Notes: generated from the letters alone by a model not told the origin. A stretch of 64,000 bases of DNA from Syncephalastrum monosporum B8922 (GCA_000697355.1 JNEN01000856.1:124001-188000), one strand, 5' to 3'. Shown: positions 22,716-36,566, counted from the stretch's first letter. Translations and numbers: made by a program.

Positions 22716-23833
22716 GGTTAATAAATAAAAGGATCGTGGATGGACACATGGTCGCCGTGAAAGCGCCGTCCTCTCGTTCCTTTGATTTCTTCTTTGCTTG
22801 TCTCTTTACCGACTACAGAGGGTTTCATGATCATGCTCAAATGTGTTTAGCTTACGGAGAAAAGGTCTCGGATGCTATTGGGCTGGATTGGACTAAGGAC
22901 ACCTCTTGAAGTGTGCTAGTGGTCCAGGAAACTAAAAAAAAATTCACCCATCCTAGCGAATGCATTAGTAACCGTGTCAAGGTACAGGAATTTTTCAATT
23001 CGTTTGCCAATAAGGACACGTTAGAACGGGTTTTAAGCTAGTAAAGGTATGCGATACCGTTTTTACAACTGCATGAACGCAATTGAGTTCGCGAAAAAGT
23101 CTTTCATAGAAGATCCTCCTTTTCTCTATGCAGCTTTTTTCTATCATTTGCTTCGGTCGACCACGGTTTTGTCATGACTATCGATGGCATAACACCACCT
23201 GCCACATACCGTTCCTTCAACAACCAAGTGAGCTTTTGTTGCCGGTCCGGACGGCAGTAGCCAACAAATGAATCTATCTCTATCAATTGGGTGACTGAAA
23301 ACCGGATGCAGTTCGCAAGTGTTGAAATGGGTCAAGAGTGGTCTGGTCGGACCAATACAGATCAGAAGCTGACCACAATTGGGAGAGTCTCGCGCTATTG
23401 TACTCCTGAAGCTGTAAATATTCGCAACGAGAGCAGGCATGGGATACAAAAGTAACGTATCATATTGGTGCAACCAACAACACGGACGGCTCGAGGTTGT
23501 GATGGTTCGCTTTTGTCAAACAACCACAAGTGTGCGTGAGGGCTGAACCCTTTTTTTTTTTTTTTTTTTTGGGAAAAGTGACTACCCAAAATAGATTCTT
23601 TCACTATTAAAGCAAGGCAAATGGATATTACCTCAGCCGTCTTTAGCCTCAATCAGTTAATCCGACAATGTGCGTATACCACATTCATCATGTATCACTG
23701 GAGAGCATGAACAGATGGCCCTATCTCACCTAGTGGCTGCATAAAGGCGTTAGAGCAGAGTGGGGTTGGTTACTTTTAATGGGGAGCGTGCCAGCCTCAT
23801 AGTGAATTTCCCACACACAAATAAGAGAAATCA
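22716..23833. other. intergenic, possible degraded transposon
   Basis: About 1.1 kb with no intact gene. A T20 run lies at 23551-23570. A minus-strand open stretch at about 23104-23286 (TWLLKERY, MPSIVMTKP) has a faint likeness to the MULE transposase core, but stops interrupt it and I do not call it as a gene. Confidence 0.4.
23551..23570. repeat. poly(T) run (20 T)
   Basis: Twenty consecutive T (A on the minus strand) in the spacer before the alcohol oxidase gene. It could be the trace of a retroposed poly(A) tail or simple slippage. Confidence 0.9.
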
Positions 23834-26289
23834 ATGTCAGCAGACGGTGCTGTTGCGCACAGTAGGACCTGGACAGGCTGCATGAACAGCCAGTGCTTGT
23901 TCCTTTCTTCCCATTCTCGTATGAACTCCTCCTCCACGGCCAACACCGGCGAGCTTGTTCTCGATGAAGCTCAGCTGAGTACGCTGGCAGCTATCATGGA
24001 TACTGCCGTGTCGCCTCTAACGCCTGCAGAGCAGCAGACTCTGCTGGTCAATCATAAAGGCGTGCGTCCCACGAGCCTCAGTTCAGCTATAGACGCCTTT
24101 GCTCAATACTCTGGCGCAGCCGCTCGCGACCGAGCCGTGGATGCTCTCTCACGTGCTTCACTGGACACGCGCCAGCAAATCGGGCGCGTACTCTGGTTAC
24201 TTAGCACCCGCGCGGGCACGTTTGCTCTGACCGGCCATTTCAGCGCGTTCAAGGACCTCGATCGCCCGACTCGTCAAAATGTCCTCGCTCGATGGCGCGA
24301 TTCTTGGCTGCCGCCCTTGAATGCACTGCAAAAGGGTCTCACCACGCTATCCTTGATTGCCACCTACCAAGATCCGGCTTGTCCGCTTCATGCGCTGATC
24401 GGCTATCGGTCGAGTCACGTCCCGGACGATACGAAGGAATACCCGCCGCGGCTACCTATGCTCACCTTGTCAGAGGCTACAAAGCTCGGGCGGTTTGATG
24501 CCATTATCGTGGGCAGCGGTGCTGGAGGAGGTATGCGCTTTGTGTCGTTTGCTGCTCCCCGGCTGATCTCGTTTTTGTAACACTTACTATTCACAAAGGC
24601 GTGGTCGCTGCACAACTGGCCACTGCGGGCAAGCGCGTGCTCGTGATCGAAAAGGGCACATACTATCATGAGTCAGAGATGATCTCCGAAGAAGCTGAAG
24701 GCTTTCGTAATCTGTACGAGTTGGGTGGCGCGTGTAACTCAACAGATGGCAAAGTGACCTTCTTGGCGGGAAGCAATTTTGGCGGCGGCACTCTCGTCAA
24801 CTATTCCGTTTGTCTCAAGGTACAGCAGCCGCTTTTACCCGTAGAATCTGAACTAACACGTACGATTCATAATGTAGCCGCCCTACTATGTGCGTGAAGA
24901 GTGGGCAAAACAAGGTCTGCCTTACTTCAAATCACCCAAGGTAGGAGAGCGTAACTTGTCCCAAAGGAAAGTTGAGGACGGGCATCAAGTAACTCTGTCT
25001 GTAGTTTGCTGCCGATTTGGACAGAGTGTGTCAGCGCATCGGTGCTACTACGGATGGTCTTAACCACAACTTGCCGAACCAGATACTCGTTGAAGGATCG
25101 CAGTAAGCTTCCATGTGGCTGCTATCACCCAATCGACTTAACCCTTATATGTGAAGAAAACTGGGTTATCCTGTCCAGGATGTACCTGTCAACGCTGGCG
25201 GAAAAGCGCATGATTGCGGCATGTGCTTCACCGGTTGCAAGGACGCCATAAAGAATAGCACGACCAACACATGGCACCGCGATGCCCATGCTCATGGCGC
25301 ACGTTTTCTCGACAAAACCCAGGTGCTTCGCGTGACGACACACAAAGGCAAGGCCACCGGTGTCGAATGCCAACAAGGGCAAACAAAGGCCCTGCTCGAG
25401 GCAGATCTCGTTGTATCTTCAGCTGGATCGCTGCATACCCCGGCACTGCTTCAGCGTAGTGGATTGACTAATAAGAATATCGGCAAGCACCTGAGGATCC
25501 ATCCCGCAATCGTCGTGTACGGTTTCTTCGATAAAGAAATCAACCCCCATCATGGTGGTATCCTGACCGTTGCCTCTAAATCAGGTGTGGACAGTCAGGG
25601 CTACGGCTACATTATTGAAGTACCCAGTATCCATCCTGGTCTTCTTTCTGCAACCATTCCCTGGCGTGGTGCGGCTCACCACAAGAGCACCATGCTCCGT
25701 TATCGCCATGTGTCTCCTTTGGTCATTATCATACGCGACAAGGACTCGTCCGGTACCATCACCAACGACCCAGAGTCGAACCAGCCTCGTATTGAGTATA
25801 AACTTGGAAAGCAAGATTCGAAATATGCTGCTCAGGCCTTGGAAACATGCGCTATGATTTTGAGCGCTGCTGGCGCTCGCGAGATCCATACTCCTCAGAC
25901 CGAAGTCCAACCCTTTGTTTTCGATCAGAATGAAGAAATCAGCCCTGACCATCCTCGGTTCCAAAAATGGAGAGCGCAAGTCGTACGCCAGGGATTTCAA
26001 ACCAATTATGCTACAGCACATCAAATGGGCTCCTGGTAATTATTGAATCCCTGTTGCGCGATGGTAATCAAGCTAACAAAGTGTGATTTTCGGTTTAATT
26101 AGTCGACTAGGCGTGTCACCTAAAACTGGGGCGGTGCGTCCAACCGGCGAGACGTGGGATGTTAAGAACTTGTACGTCGCTGACGCGTCCCTGTTCCCTA
26201 CCGCGAGTGGCGTCAACCCCATGCTTACTACGGAAACACTTGCGCTTCATGTGGCCGATAACATCATCGGCAACAAGAGCAAGCTCTAG
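23834..26289 (+). CDS. FAO1: long-chain fatty alcohol oxidase (GMC oxidoreductase)
   Basis: FAD-dependent oxidase that oxidises long-chain alcohols to aldehydes in omega-oxidation; peroxisomal or microsomal in yeasts. The N-terminal helical part has LSTLAAIMDTAVSPLTP. The FAD-binding Rossmann motif FDAIIVGSGAGGGVVAAQLA is split by an intron inside the Gly codons. EKGTYYHESEM, FLAGSNFGGGTLVNYSVCLK, HDCGMCFTGCKDAIKNST and LVVSSAGSLHTPALLQRSGL follow. The GMC C-terminal signature is HQMGSCRLGVSPKTGAV, then NLYVADASLFPTASGVNPML. HQMGSC and RLG are joined by an intron (26037-26101, TG|GTAATT...TTAG). Six exons. The first ATG is at 23834, but an in-frame ATG at 23921 (MNSSSTANTGELV) is a plausible true start. 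No clear peroxisomal targeting tripeptide: it ends NKSKL, and SKL at the extreme C-terminus is a canonical PTS1, which does support peroxisomal import. Confidence 0.9.
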
Positions 26290-27460
26290 TGGATTGTCGA
26301 ATGTATCACTATGCATGATTGTACCATTTAATTCATAAAAATGGTCTACGAGATATATTACGTGGTTACATGTGCGTGTGTGGTCTGTGCATTATTGTTC
26401 GAAGCCAAAGAGGAGCCACCGAAGATGAAAAAAGGTTTGCCTGTGCTACATGGATAATTTGCTACGATCGTTTGTTTTGTTTTCAGGTACACGTTAGCGC
26501 AGCGATATGGCCCTGAATGTAAACAAGATCATTATTCTATATTACTTGACTGGAGTCTGATACTTATATTCGGTATGCAGACCTATAAAAGCTATCACTC
26601 ATGTTCTGCCATAGTATTTGAAACTCTATAGTGGCAAAACCCTCTCTTTCATCCTTATGAAGGTGTTAAAATTTAGTCCGCAACAGTCTTCCTTTTTTTT
26701 TTTTTTGTTTTTTTCCCTCATGAGTCAAAGTGGTGTGGAACGGGGAAAGTCTCGACTGTGTGTTCCAAGACGTGGGAACTTAAAACTCAAACTTAAGCGG
26801 ATGGTCTGCTATTCAGCATTGCTTCCTTCAGCTTACTTTTTCTGTTCCAAAGGACCGCCCCGTGAGCATTGTCATATCTTGGGGAGCATGGCAAAGTCTC
26901 TACGAGCCATCCTTTGTGACTTTGCATTATTCTCTGGCATTCTTCGATAGTGTTCCTGGATGACGTGCGTGGATTGTTCTCCGTGTTGGTCTGTGCACCC
27001 CAAATAATTTTTTGTGCCTTTTTTTTAGAGGGGCGCATGCTCCAAGAAATGAGACGAAGCGATCCCGGTAGCGGTGGTTGTTTTAGCAGGTCTGAGTTGA
27101 TATTGTGATAAGGCACGCGCGCAGCAAAATGAGAGAAAGAAAGGAAGGACAGAAGAAAGAGAGAGAGAGAATAGAAAGGAGCCCTTATACAATAAACAAT
27201 TGAAATAAAGGCAACCGGATATGGCGCTCATCAGGGGCTCGGGTCAACTCTATGTGGTGTGGCTTTTTCATTTCAAAAGTAGACAACTTTTTTTTTTATT
27301 TTACCTTCTCACGAACGGACAAGAGAAAAGTGGGGGTGGGCACATAAAAACGAGCAGTTTCCTTCTCCGCACAGGCCCATACGCACGCATCACCTTCCAT
27401 TTTATTCTTTCTCACCTCACACTCTTCTTTTCTCATCTTTCTCCCTCTCATTGTTTGAAA
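26290..27460. other. intergenic spacer, no gene seen
   Basis: About 1.17 kb between two plus-strand genes. Poly(T) runs lie at about 26692-26712 and a (GA)n tract at about 27157-27170. A pyrimidine-rich stretch (about 27400-27450) leads into the ATG at 27461. Open frames are short and unrecognised. Confidence 0.5.
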
Positions 27461-28516
27461 ATGTCGTCTTCACTCACCTTCCGGCTTCAGCAGGAAAGCC
27501 TGAAAGCAAGCGAACCCACCACGCTGCCATCGCCACCCAGTTCTTCGGACAGCGGGGATGAGGCCATGGGCGAGTCGCTTTCCAGCACACTTGACCACCA
27601 TGGTAGCTTTAGCACAAGCGCAACCCACTCCACAGCCGTGCCCTCCAGCATGTCCTCTGCACGCCGTGACTCGCTACCCACTCACTTTAACGCCCTGACC
27701 ATCCAGCAGTTCTCCACTTCCCTCCCGGAGAACTACACCATCGACCACTCCACTACCCCTATCAATATCCAGCAAAAACCCACTACTACTACTGCTACTA
27801 CTACTGCCACCACTAGTACTACGGCCACCACCCCCATTCTTACTACTACCGGTACTACGCCGACCACTGCGAGCAATCCCATCAAGCCCAGTAGTCTGCG
27901 CCGGACTTCGCACATCACCTCGTCTTTACCACGGGCCGAGTCGCTGCCTTTCTATTCCCACTCGCCCGTCGCAGCCGCAGCCGCCACCGGTGGTCGAACC
28001 ATTCGTCACCGCCGCCAATCCGAATCCACCCTATCCCGATCAGCGCGAGGCCAGACACACAAGTGCCAAGAATGCGGCAAGGTGTACAAGCATCCGAACT
28101 GCCTGACAAAGCATCTCTGGGAGCACTCGGAGCAGTGGGAGCTCACCTCCAAGCTGCTTCTGACCAAGCATCAGCAGGTCCAGATGCTTGAAGCCGCCGC
28201 TATCCTCGTCGGAATGGAGTCAAAGAAACGGAGATCGTCCGTAGCCACCGTCAAGCCAGAAGACGAAGAAGACCACGACCTCGAGGATGACGACGATACC
28301 AAGCATTCCGAAGAGGACGACCGGGTGGAAGGCGACGACGATGACATCGTAGATGACATTGATGATGACGATGATATCCTTATTGACATGGATGAAGACA
28401 TCGATGTCAAGCCTTCGGTTGCTTCGACCTACTCGCTCAATGTACGCACCTCCATGCCCTCCGTCATGGCTCCCTCTTCTGTCCGTCACACTCTGCGGAA
28501 ACAGGCACAAGAGTAA
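27461..28516 (+). CDS. single C2H2 zinc-finger protein, acidic C-terminus
   Basis: Intron-free, 351 codons from the ATG at 27461. It has one classical C2H2 finger, CQECGKVYKHPNCLTKHLWE plus the last His (C-x2-C-x12-H-x3-H), about residues 202-222. The N-terminal half is Ser/Thr-rich with a run of Thr/Ala repeats (TTTATTTATTSTTATT). The finger is followed by KLLLTKHQQVQMLEAAAIL, probably helical. Next comes a strongly acidic D/E tract (about 28260-28410) and a Ser-rich tail. One finger is rarely enough for sequence-specific DNA binding, so the flanking helix or dimerisation may matter. Acidic and Thr/Ser-rich regions suit a transcription regulator. I do not recognise a named orthologue. Confidence 0.8.
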   Translation: MSSSLTFRLQQESLKASEPTTLPSPPSSSDSGDEAMGESLSSTLDHHGSFSTSATHSTAVPSSMSSARRDSLPTHFNALTIQQFSTSLPENYTIDHSTTPINIQQKPTTTTATTTATTSTTATTPILTTTGTTPTTASNPIKPSSLRRTSHITSSLPRAESLPFYSHSPVAAAAATGGRTIRHRRQSESTLSRSARGQTHKCQECGKVYKHPNCLTKHLWEHSEQWELTSKLLLTKHQQVQMLEAAAILVGMESKKRRSSVATVKPEDEEDHDLEDDDDTKHSEEDDRVEGDDDDIVDDIDDDDDILIDMDEDIDVKPSVASTYSLNVRTSMPSVMAPSSVRHTLRKQAQE

Positions 28517-29360
28517 TCGGTTTCGTAGTCGTATATATCATGGCAGTAGCAAACAGTAGACTCTCACTCTCTCCCTTACTCCCTCACTCCCTCGACTTTT
28601 TCTATCTTTTTTGGTTTTTTTTTTTTTTGGCCCAATTCCAAACATTCCCCGTCCAAGTCTCACCCCTTTGGTTTATTGTACATTTTCTTCCCTTCTTAAA
28701 TCCTCCAATAACATTCACCACATATCACTACGCAATTGACAAGCGTTTTTAATTCATCCTTACAGCAATGCGAATGTGGGTTTCAGGTACCAGGCTCTTG
28801 CTCCTACTTGGATCGGCCCGAAAGCCCCATCGAGTCGCCTAAAAACTGAACGGCTTCACTTTTGAAGCGCATGACGACAATTGGACTGAAACCTACGCAA
28901 CCACAGTTCGATCAGTCAGCATATCAAAGATTGGGAGGCGCGACCGTCTCCAAACGGGAATTTCCATCTGAGTTTAGCTATGACGCCATCGCAGGTTTAA
29001 CTTTTTTTTTTGTGTGCTTCCCATGTTGTAAGAACGGACAGAAGGGGCCGTATAGAATGGCAATAGGATCATGACACGTATAGGTCTGCAGGAGAATGAT
29101 GAACACAGCCAACTTTACTTGAAGAAGTCTGGTTTCATGCTATATCACGTATATACACGTGCGAAAGCAGACATCATTCTATTGCCCTCATGTCGTTGGA
29201 CACAATTAAACGTTTTGACGGGTAATATTCAGCTGGACCTGAGCCCAAGATGGTGCGCAAATACAGTTTCACAACACAGAATTCATATATTTAGAGCAGT
29301 GACAAGTGACTTGTTTTGATTAAATGAGATGCGGTGCTATTATATACATCATTGCTTGAT
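28517..29360. other. convergent intergenic spacer
   Basis: About 840 bases between the zinc-finger gene stop and the TRM8 stop (tail to tail). A T-rich run with 13 T in a row ends the tract at about 28610-28628. No gene, RNA or repeat element recognised. Confidence 0.5.
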
Positions 29361-30449
<1,089 letters not shown>

Positions 30450-31205
30450 GGTGAAATGGGAGTGAGTGGAGTAAGTCGCTTTGAAGAAAGCTGTGGCTGA
30501 GCCTTTAAAGTGCAGGATTCCGCCAGATTTTGCCTAATGTGCGACAGATCTGATTAACGCTTCTTTTTTTTCGCGTTAAGCGCTATGAATCTAATCCAAA
30601 TAACGTGTCGCACCCCCCAGTTGAGCCTCTCCCTCTCTCTCTTTCCCAATTTATTTGTCTACCCAAGCAACTCGGACATCATAGATGCCTCTATAGCTAT
30701 ATATTGCTCGTCGTGCTCTGCTATGGTCTTTATCGAAATCACATGATACACTTGTATCTATGACGTATTGCAATTATGCCGTATACGCTGTATACATGTT
30801 GGCCATGTCTTTCTCTGGGTTTGTCTTTATGAATCTTTACAGGCTGATCTATTTACGGTACGTAACCCATGACAGCCATATGCAAGGGGTATCTAGGGAA
30901 AAGTAGCGAGAGGAAAAGAGATGAAATTTTTAAATTCTGATTCGAAGAACCTGTACACCAGTGAGAAAAGGGAGAAGACAACAGAATAAAATACATGATA
31001 GCGAGCACGATCGATATAGAGAAAGATACATGCTACGAAATGTATTAGGATTGAAGCTCCTCTATGTTATTAGAGGCGGGGTCGAGGCTTTCAGCGCGTG
31101 ACTGAACTTTGGGCGAGTCGGCAACGCAAGAAGCGGAAAAGGAAGAAGCGAGCACCTGTTTTCTAAGCAAAAACTTGTATATATAGTTGTAGTTAGTTGG
31201 GCATC
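30450..31205. other. divergent promoter region TRM8 / TPD3
   Basis: About 750 bases between two opposite start codons. A CT-rich tract lies at about 30624-30650. No gene is seen. Confidence 0.5.
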
Positions 31206-33685
31206 ATGGAAATCGACGGCAATCCAGTTACACCTACTGATTATATGGAAGAGGATCCAGCCCCGTCTGAGGTGTCGCGTCCTCAAGATGATATCTACAC
31301 TGTGGCTGCTCTCATTGACGAACTAAAGCACGAGGACGTCCAGCTGAGACAGAACGCCATCAAGAAGCTTGCGGTTATTGCGAACGCACTCGGCCAAGAG
31401 CGCACTCGCTCTGAGCTTATCCCGTTTGTCCAAGGTGAGTAACCAGCATATCACACCCGTCTATACTGTTTTAACACGTGAAATGTTCGCTATAAGAACT
31501 TGTCGACGATGAGGATGAGGTGCTGCTTGCCCTTGCTGAAGAACTGGGTACGCTCGTGGATGCTGTCGGCGGTCCTTCTTTTGCGCACTGCCTCCTGCCT
31601 CCCTTGGAAAACCTGGCGGCCGTCGAAGAAGCCACGGTGCGAGAACAGGTACTTTTTGCTTGCGCTCTCTTTTGCGTCTCTATTTTTCCTCCCTTCTCTT
31701 CGCTTCTTCTGGCTCTTCGTTTTGCAGTCCCGCTCACCACGTTCTATTCCATTTTATTTCATTCACTTCATCCAACAAGGCCATTGGTTCGCTTTGCACG
31801 CTTGCTCAAGCGCTGTCGATCGAGCAAATCGAATCTGAATACATTCCTCTGTTGAAGCGCCTGAGCACTGGCGAATGGTTTACAAGCCGCACCTCCGCTG
31901 TCGGTCTCTACGCGCCCGTGTTCCGCAAAGTTCCTAGCGGCACTCAGACCGAGCTGAAGAGGTACCCTTTGGAAGGAGAAAGTTGACGAGAACAACCTAC
32001 TGACGGATATTCTATTGCACTCGTTAGTCTCTTTGGCCAACTCGTAGAGGACCATAGCCCCATGGTGCGGCGATCTGCCGCCAAAGCACTTGCGGTAAGA
32101 GGATGTCACCGCAAAAGTGACAAAAGTCTAATCCATTTTTGGTCATTCTATCCTACAGGACTTCGCCTCGCATCTCGATCAGCAAGACATCATTGGCTTT
32201 GCCCTGCCTTTGTTCCACAGCCTGTCGAAGGATGAGCAAGACTCTGTCCGCCTCTTGACCGTCGAAAGCTTGATTGCGATCGCTAGACTCCTCAACACCG
32301 AACAAAGGAAAGAGCACTTGACCGATGCCTTTGCTGAATTGGCCGCCGATAAGTCATGGCGCGTGAAGTATATGGTGGCCTCGAACTATGTAGAGGTAAG
32401 TGGAAACACACACACATACACAAAAAAAAGCAAGCCTTGTACTCATCAACTCCTCCTTCACGATAGCTTGCCGAAGCTTTCGAAAACCCCATTGTCCGTG
32501 ACATGTTTACGGATAGATTCGTCAGCCTTGCGAGTGATCCCGAGGGTGAGGTGCGCACCGCAGCCGCCAGCCAAATCCCAGGTAGGCACAAAGACCGAGG
32601 TTCCTTATCGACCCCATGCTAATGGAACTTGTAGGTTTCGCGCGCTTTGTCGATAGAAGCGTCGTTGTCGATAAACTGCTGTCTTGCGTGCGTGCCCTCG
32701 TCAATGATGAAAACCAACATGCGCGTGCAGCTCTCGCAAAGGAAGTCAGTGGACTGGCTCCCATCCTTGGAAAGGAAGCGTAAGTTACTTTAAAGCTATC
32801 AGAACGGGATAGGGACTTATGACAGCGTTTAGAACGCCAGAGTACTTGCTCCCCACTTTCCTCCAGTTATTAAGAGACGATTTCCCTGATGTCCGCTTGA
32901 ATGTCATCTCCAAGCTGGACGACTTGAACGAAGGTGAGTTACCAAAAGAAAGCTCTGTCTGCCTTTAAAGCGTGAGTCTTATACTGTCGTGCCTTGTAGT
33001 GGTGGGTGTCGAACCTCTGACATTATCCCTTTTGCCTGCTATCCTCGAGCTGTCCGAGGACAAACAGTGGCGCGTGCGACTGCAGATCATTGAATATATC
33101 CCGCTCGTCGCGAAGCAGCTCGGCGAGAAGATCTTTGACGAAAAGCTGTTTGACCTCTGCTTGTCGTGGCTGCGTGACAAGGTCTATTCGATCCGAGAAG
33201 CCGCCACGCAGAACCTGCGAAACCTCGCCGAGGTTTTTGGTGTCCAGTGGGCCAAGAAGACGGTCATTCCGCGTGTCCTTGGCATGATCTCCGAGGAGAG
33301 TTATCTTCATCGCATGACCACCCTTTTTGCCCTCACTGTAAGCACATCGAGTTTCTTTGCTTTGGGATCGAACGACTGACTGTGTTTTTTTTTCTGTATT
33401 CAGACAATCGCCGAAGTGCTGTCGCCTAGCGATATCAAAGAAGCCATTTTACCCACTGTGGTTGCGCTCTCGAACGATCCCATCCCCAACATTCGCTTCA
33501 ACGTGGCCAAGTCCCTGGAGACTCTGATACCGTTATTGTGTAAAGAAGGCGGCTCGCCCGATGTGCTGACACAGACTGTCAAGCCAGTACTGGAAAAGCT
33601 GAGCCAGGATACCGATGTCGATGTGCGGTTCTTCTCGATCCGCGCCATGGAAGATGCTGCACAAAAGGGCTGGATCCAGGCGTAA
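31206..33685 (+). CDS. TPD3: PP2A scaffold (A/PR65) subunit
   Basis: HEAT-repeat scaffold that holds the catalytic and regulatory subunits of PP2A. About 590 residues beginning [18 protein letters not shown], a short N-terminal extension before the first repeat [20 protein letters not shown]. Repeats include [80 protein letters not shown] and [20 protein letters not shown]. The DKQWRVRL and YSIREAA motifs are typical of PR65. The protein ends AQKGWIQA. About ten introns of 50-110 nt. The ATG at 31206 is used. PTPA, an activator of the same phosphatase, is at the left edge of the window; their proximity is probably chance. Confidence 0.95.
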
Positions 33686-35105
33686 GACCGCACTTGCTAT
33701 TCTTGTTTGCATCTGTTCCTCCATTGTCAACAACTTCCTTAATCTACGTTGCCCCATATTTTTGGCGGGATGTATTTTTTCGCACACGAACGCCTACGCT
33801 CTCACTCACACTCTCACATTCTCACACTCACACTCACACTCACAATCACTACGCACACCCTCTGTCTCTCTCGCCCACACGCAACACGCGCACACAATCA
33901 TATTTCTCCGTCTCTTTCTTTTTTTTTTCTTTTTCTCTTTCCTCCTCTTATCTTCCTAACTGTATACTGTTTTTTTGTTGTTCTATCTTCAATGGGACTT
34001 GCTTTTGCATATGTGCGTGTGAAGAGGTAGCTTGCATCCAGTGACGTGCCATTTTCATGATCTCATAAACCCCTCGAATGTGAAAGCGGATATATGGTGT
34101 GCGGAGGGAGTGACTCTCTCGGGAGCTAGTTAAACATTCATACTCATCACACTGCGTAGGTGGGGGGAGGGACAGTATTGGGTATCTGTGGTCCCTGTTG
34201 CACTTAATTTAAGCGATGCATGTTCTTTCTTCAGAGTTATATTAACCGTATATCTCTTGACAGAGTTTTCTGGATGGGAAAAAGTTTAAGGAAATTCCAC
34301 GATTACGGAGCAAGTACATGCATTGTATCGGTTGTTTGGTGGCCTACTGATTTATTGTCGCAGAGGTTATTCCCTTCCCCGTATGTCAAGCACAGCAGCA
34401 GCAACTACTTCTGGCTCTCTATCTCGCCTGAGTCCATCTATTTGATTTTTCTGGTCATGCAGGTCATTATCATTTGCTGCTGATACATTATAAAAGGGTA
34501 TGATGACCCGTTTTGAATGATGGTGCTGACGATATGTGTGTTTCGGTGAAGCGTTTAACGTTCATCAACATCCGGCTTTGTTTATACTTAGTTGCACATG
34601 CAATAATAATAATCCACTGCTCAACTGTGGAGGAAGCAAACGACGAAAAGAAAGAGCATTGACCATATGAGACGGTGAATAGCTATAAAAGAGCAATGTA
34701 TCACCACGGCGAAAGTGTTGATCCAGAAACGGGCGCGTTGTGTTATGCACGCAGCCAGAATGATGCACACGCATGCACAAAAGGAAACTACGACGTAGAC
34801 TATGTAAGTAGAAGGAAGGGTGAGCATTAAGGATCCTCAGTTTTTCTGCCTGTTTTGTGTGACTAAGAGGATGGGGGTATCAGCTGATGCGCTAGCTGTA
34901 TACGCATTGTGTGTTTGATTCCTTTGATAAGCTTTGCCCTGTGTGTATCCATTTCCAAACAAGATCGATAAAGGACCATTTGACAGACACATATAAAAGC
35001 AGAGCTACTTTTCACTCGCTGACTCCTCATTCCGTAGCACTTACATACATATACATCCCACTGCGCACTCTTTCTTTTTTTTTTCAGTCTCTCTTTCTTG
35101 ACATA
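33686..35105. other. intergenic, CACTCT-type simple repeats, no gene seen
   Basis: About 1.4 kb. CACT/CACA simple repeats cover about 33795-33850. A T-rich tract (about 33915-33950) follows. The open frame at 34220-34483 has no recognisable features. The proximal promoter of the next gene has a T10 run and CT motifs at about 35070-35095. Confidence 0.5.
33795..33850. repeat. CACTCT/CACA simple-sequence repeat
   Basis: Imperfect tandem CACT and CACA units, 3' of TPD3. Confidence 0.8.
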
Positions 35106-36566
35106 ATGGGTTTCACACGATTCGAGCCGCCTTACGAAGTGCCGCAGACATCAACGCACAACTATGGTGTTGCCATGCGGAAACGAGACCCTCAAGTACT
35201 GGCTTTGCCTGTACCTACTCCAAAATTCGGCGAGGCACAGATCCAGATGAAGGTGACGAATATAAATCGGGCCGACCTCGAACAGGTCTCGCCTAGTAGA
35301 GATCAAGTGCTCGGATCAGAAGGCGCTGGCATCGTCACAGCGCTTGGACCTGGTGTCCACGACTTACAAATTGGTGACAGAGTTGCCATCGAACCGTAAG
35401 TGGAAACACAACCTAGTGGTATCTGGACGCTGGAAAAATGCGAATGAACTCACATGCAAATGTACATGAAATAAACGACAACACTAAACAGAGTCATTCC
35501 TTGCTCTGAGTGCACGAGTTGTCTAGTGGGACGATACAATCTCTGTGCCGACCTCAAGATTCGCGGCAAAGACGGTTGCGATGGACTTCTCGGAAAATAC
35601 GTGACACATCCTTCTGAATGGTTACACAGGTGAGTATACCGCCACCAGAATCGAATAAAAGAAGGGGAGGAGACGAGGGCATAGCAACATGTGTGGGGGT
35701 AGCAAACTGGTGATGACAAGAGGACGTCACTTACAAAGATGGCGAGGCATTCAGCTAAATCGAACTATCTTCTAGAATTCCCGATGGTGTCACCTTTGGC
35801 GAAGCTGCCTTGCTTGAGCCGCTGGCGGTCGCGATGGCAGCGATTGAGCGCTCCGGCGTGGGCGTGGGTCAGTCACTGCTTGTCTCTGGGAGCAATACCG
35901 TGGGGCTTTTTGTGTGCGCGGTGGCCAAAGCGGTGGGCGTGGGACCCATTATCATGACCGATATGGAAGCCAGCGCCTTGGGTCGTGCGTCACAGATGGG
36001 TGCTGACCTGACCTACCTTGCCCGTGGCACGCCTGAAGATTGCGCGGATGCCATGTGTGCCAAGGCCAAGCTTGTGGACGGTGTTGATGCTGCCATTGAA
36101 TGCAGTACTGGAGCCACCACGGACCTTTTGATGCGAGTCTCGATCCTCGCCGTCCGCGACGGCGGCGTGTGCTGCCGGTTGGGCTGCGGCAGCCGCAGTG
36201 ACCAGGTCATCCCTGTGCGGATGCTTTCACTGCGAGATGTCACGCTGCGCGGCGTACAAAGGTGTGTTTGACGTCCGTTGAGCGCTGCTTAGTGAATATG
36301 CAAGCTCACCTTTTCGTGCTGACGCGCATAGATACCATCACATGTTTCCACGGGCTATTCAGATGATGACTGGCACGATTGATTTGAGCCCTCTCGTATC
36401 TCACAGGTAGGAACACAATCGACAACGGGTGCACAGACTGCTGACACATAGCTTAAAATATTTCAGATTTCCTATTTCCCGGATACAGGAGGCATTCACG
36501 ACAGCTGGCTCCAGTACAGATGGCCAAGGTCGCGAAGTGCACACAGTACAGATCATTCACTCGTAG
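35106..36566 (+). CDS. sorbitol/polyol dehydrogenase-like MDR protein lacking catalytic zinc ligands
   Basis: Zinc-type medium-chain dehydrogenase of the sorbitol/xylitol/L-arabitol group, about 360 residues in five exons. Recognisable blocks are VTALGPGVHDLQIGDRVAIE, the structural-zinc loop CSECTSCLVGRYNLC (four Cys), IPDGVTFGEAALLEPLAVAM, the Rossmann segment LVSGSNTVGLFVCAVAKAVG with an acidic TDME after beta-2, and a C-terminal FPISRIQEAF. In family members the catalytic zinc is bound by Cys (in CG.CG.D) and His/Glu (in GHE). Here the corresponding stretches read TNINRADLE and GSE, so Cys and His are both gone. The region between them is also shorter than usual. The nucleotide sequence is open across these positions and intron junctions are normal, so this is not an obvious pseudogene. 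A non-catalytic or altered-activity role is inference. Confidence 0.82.
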
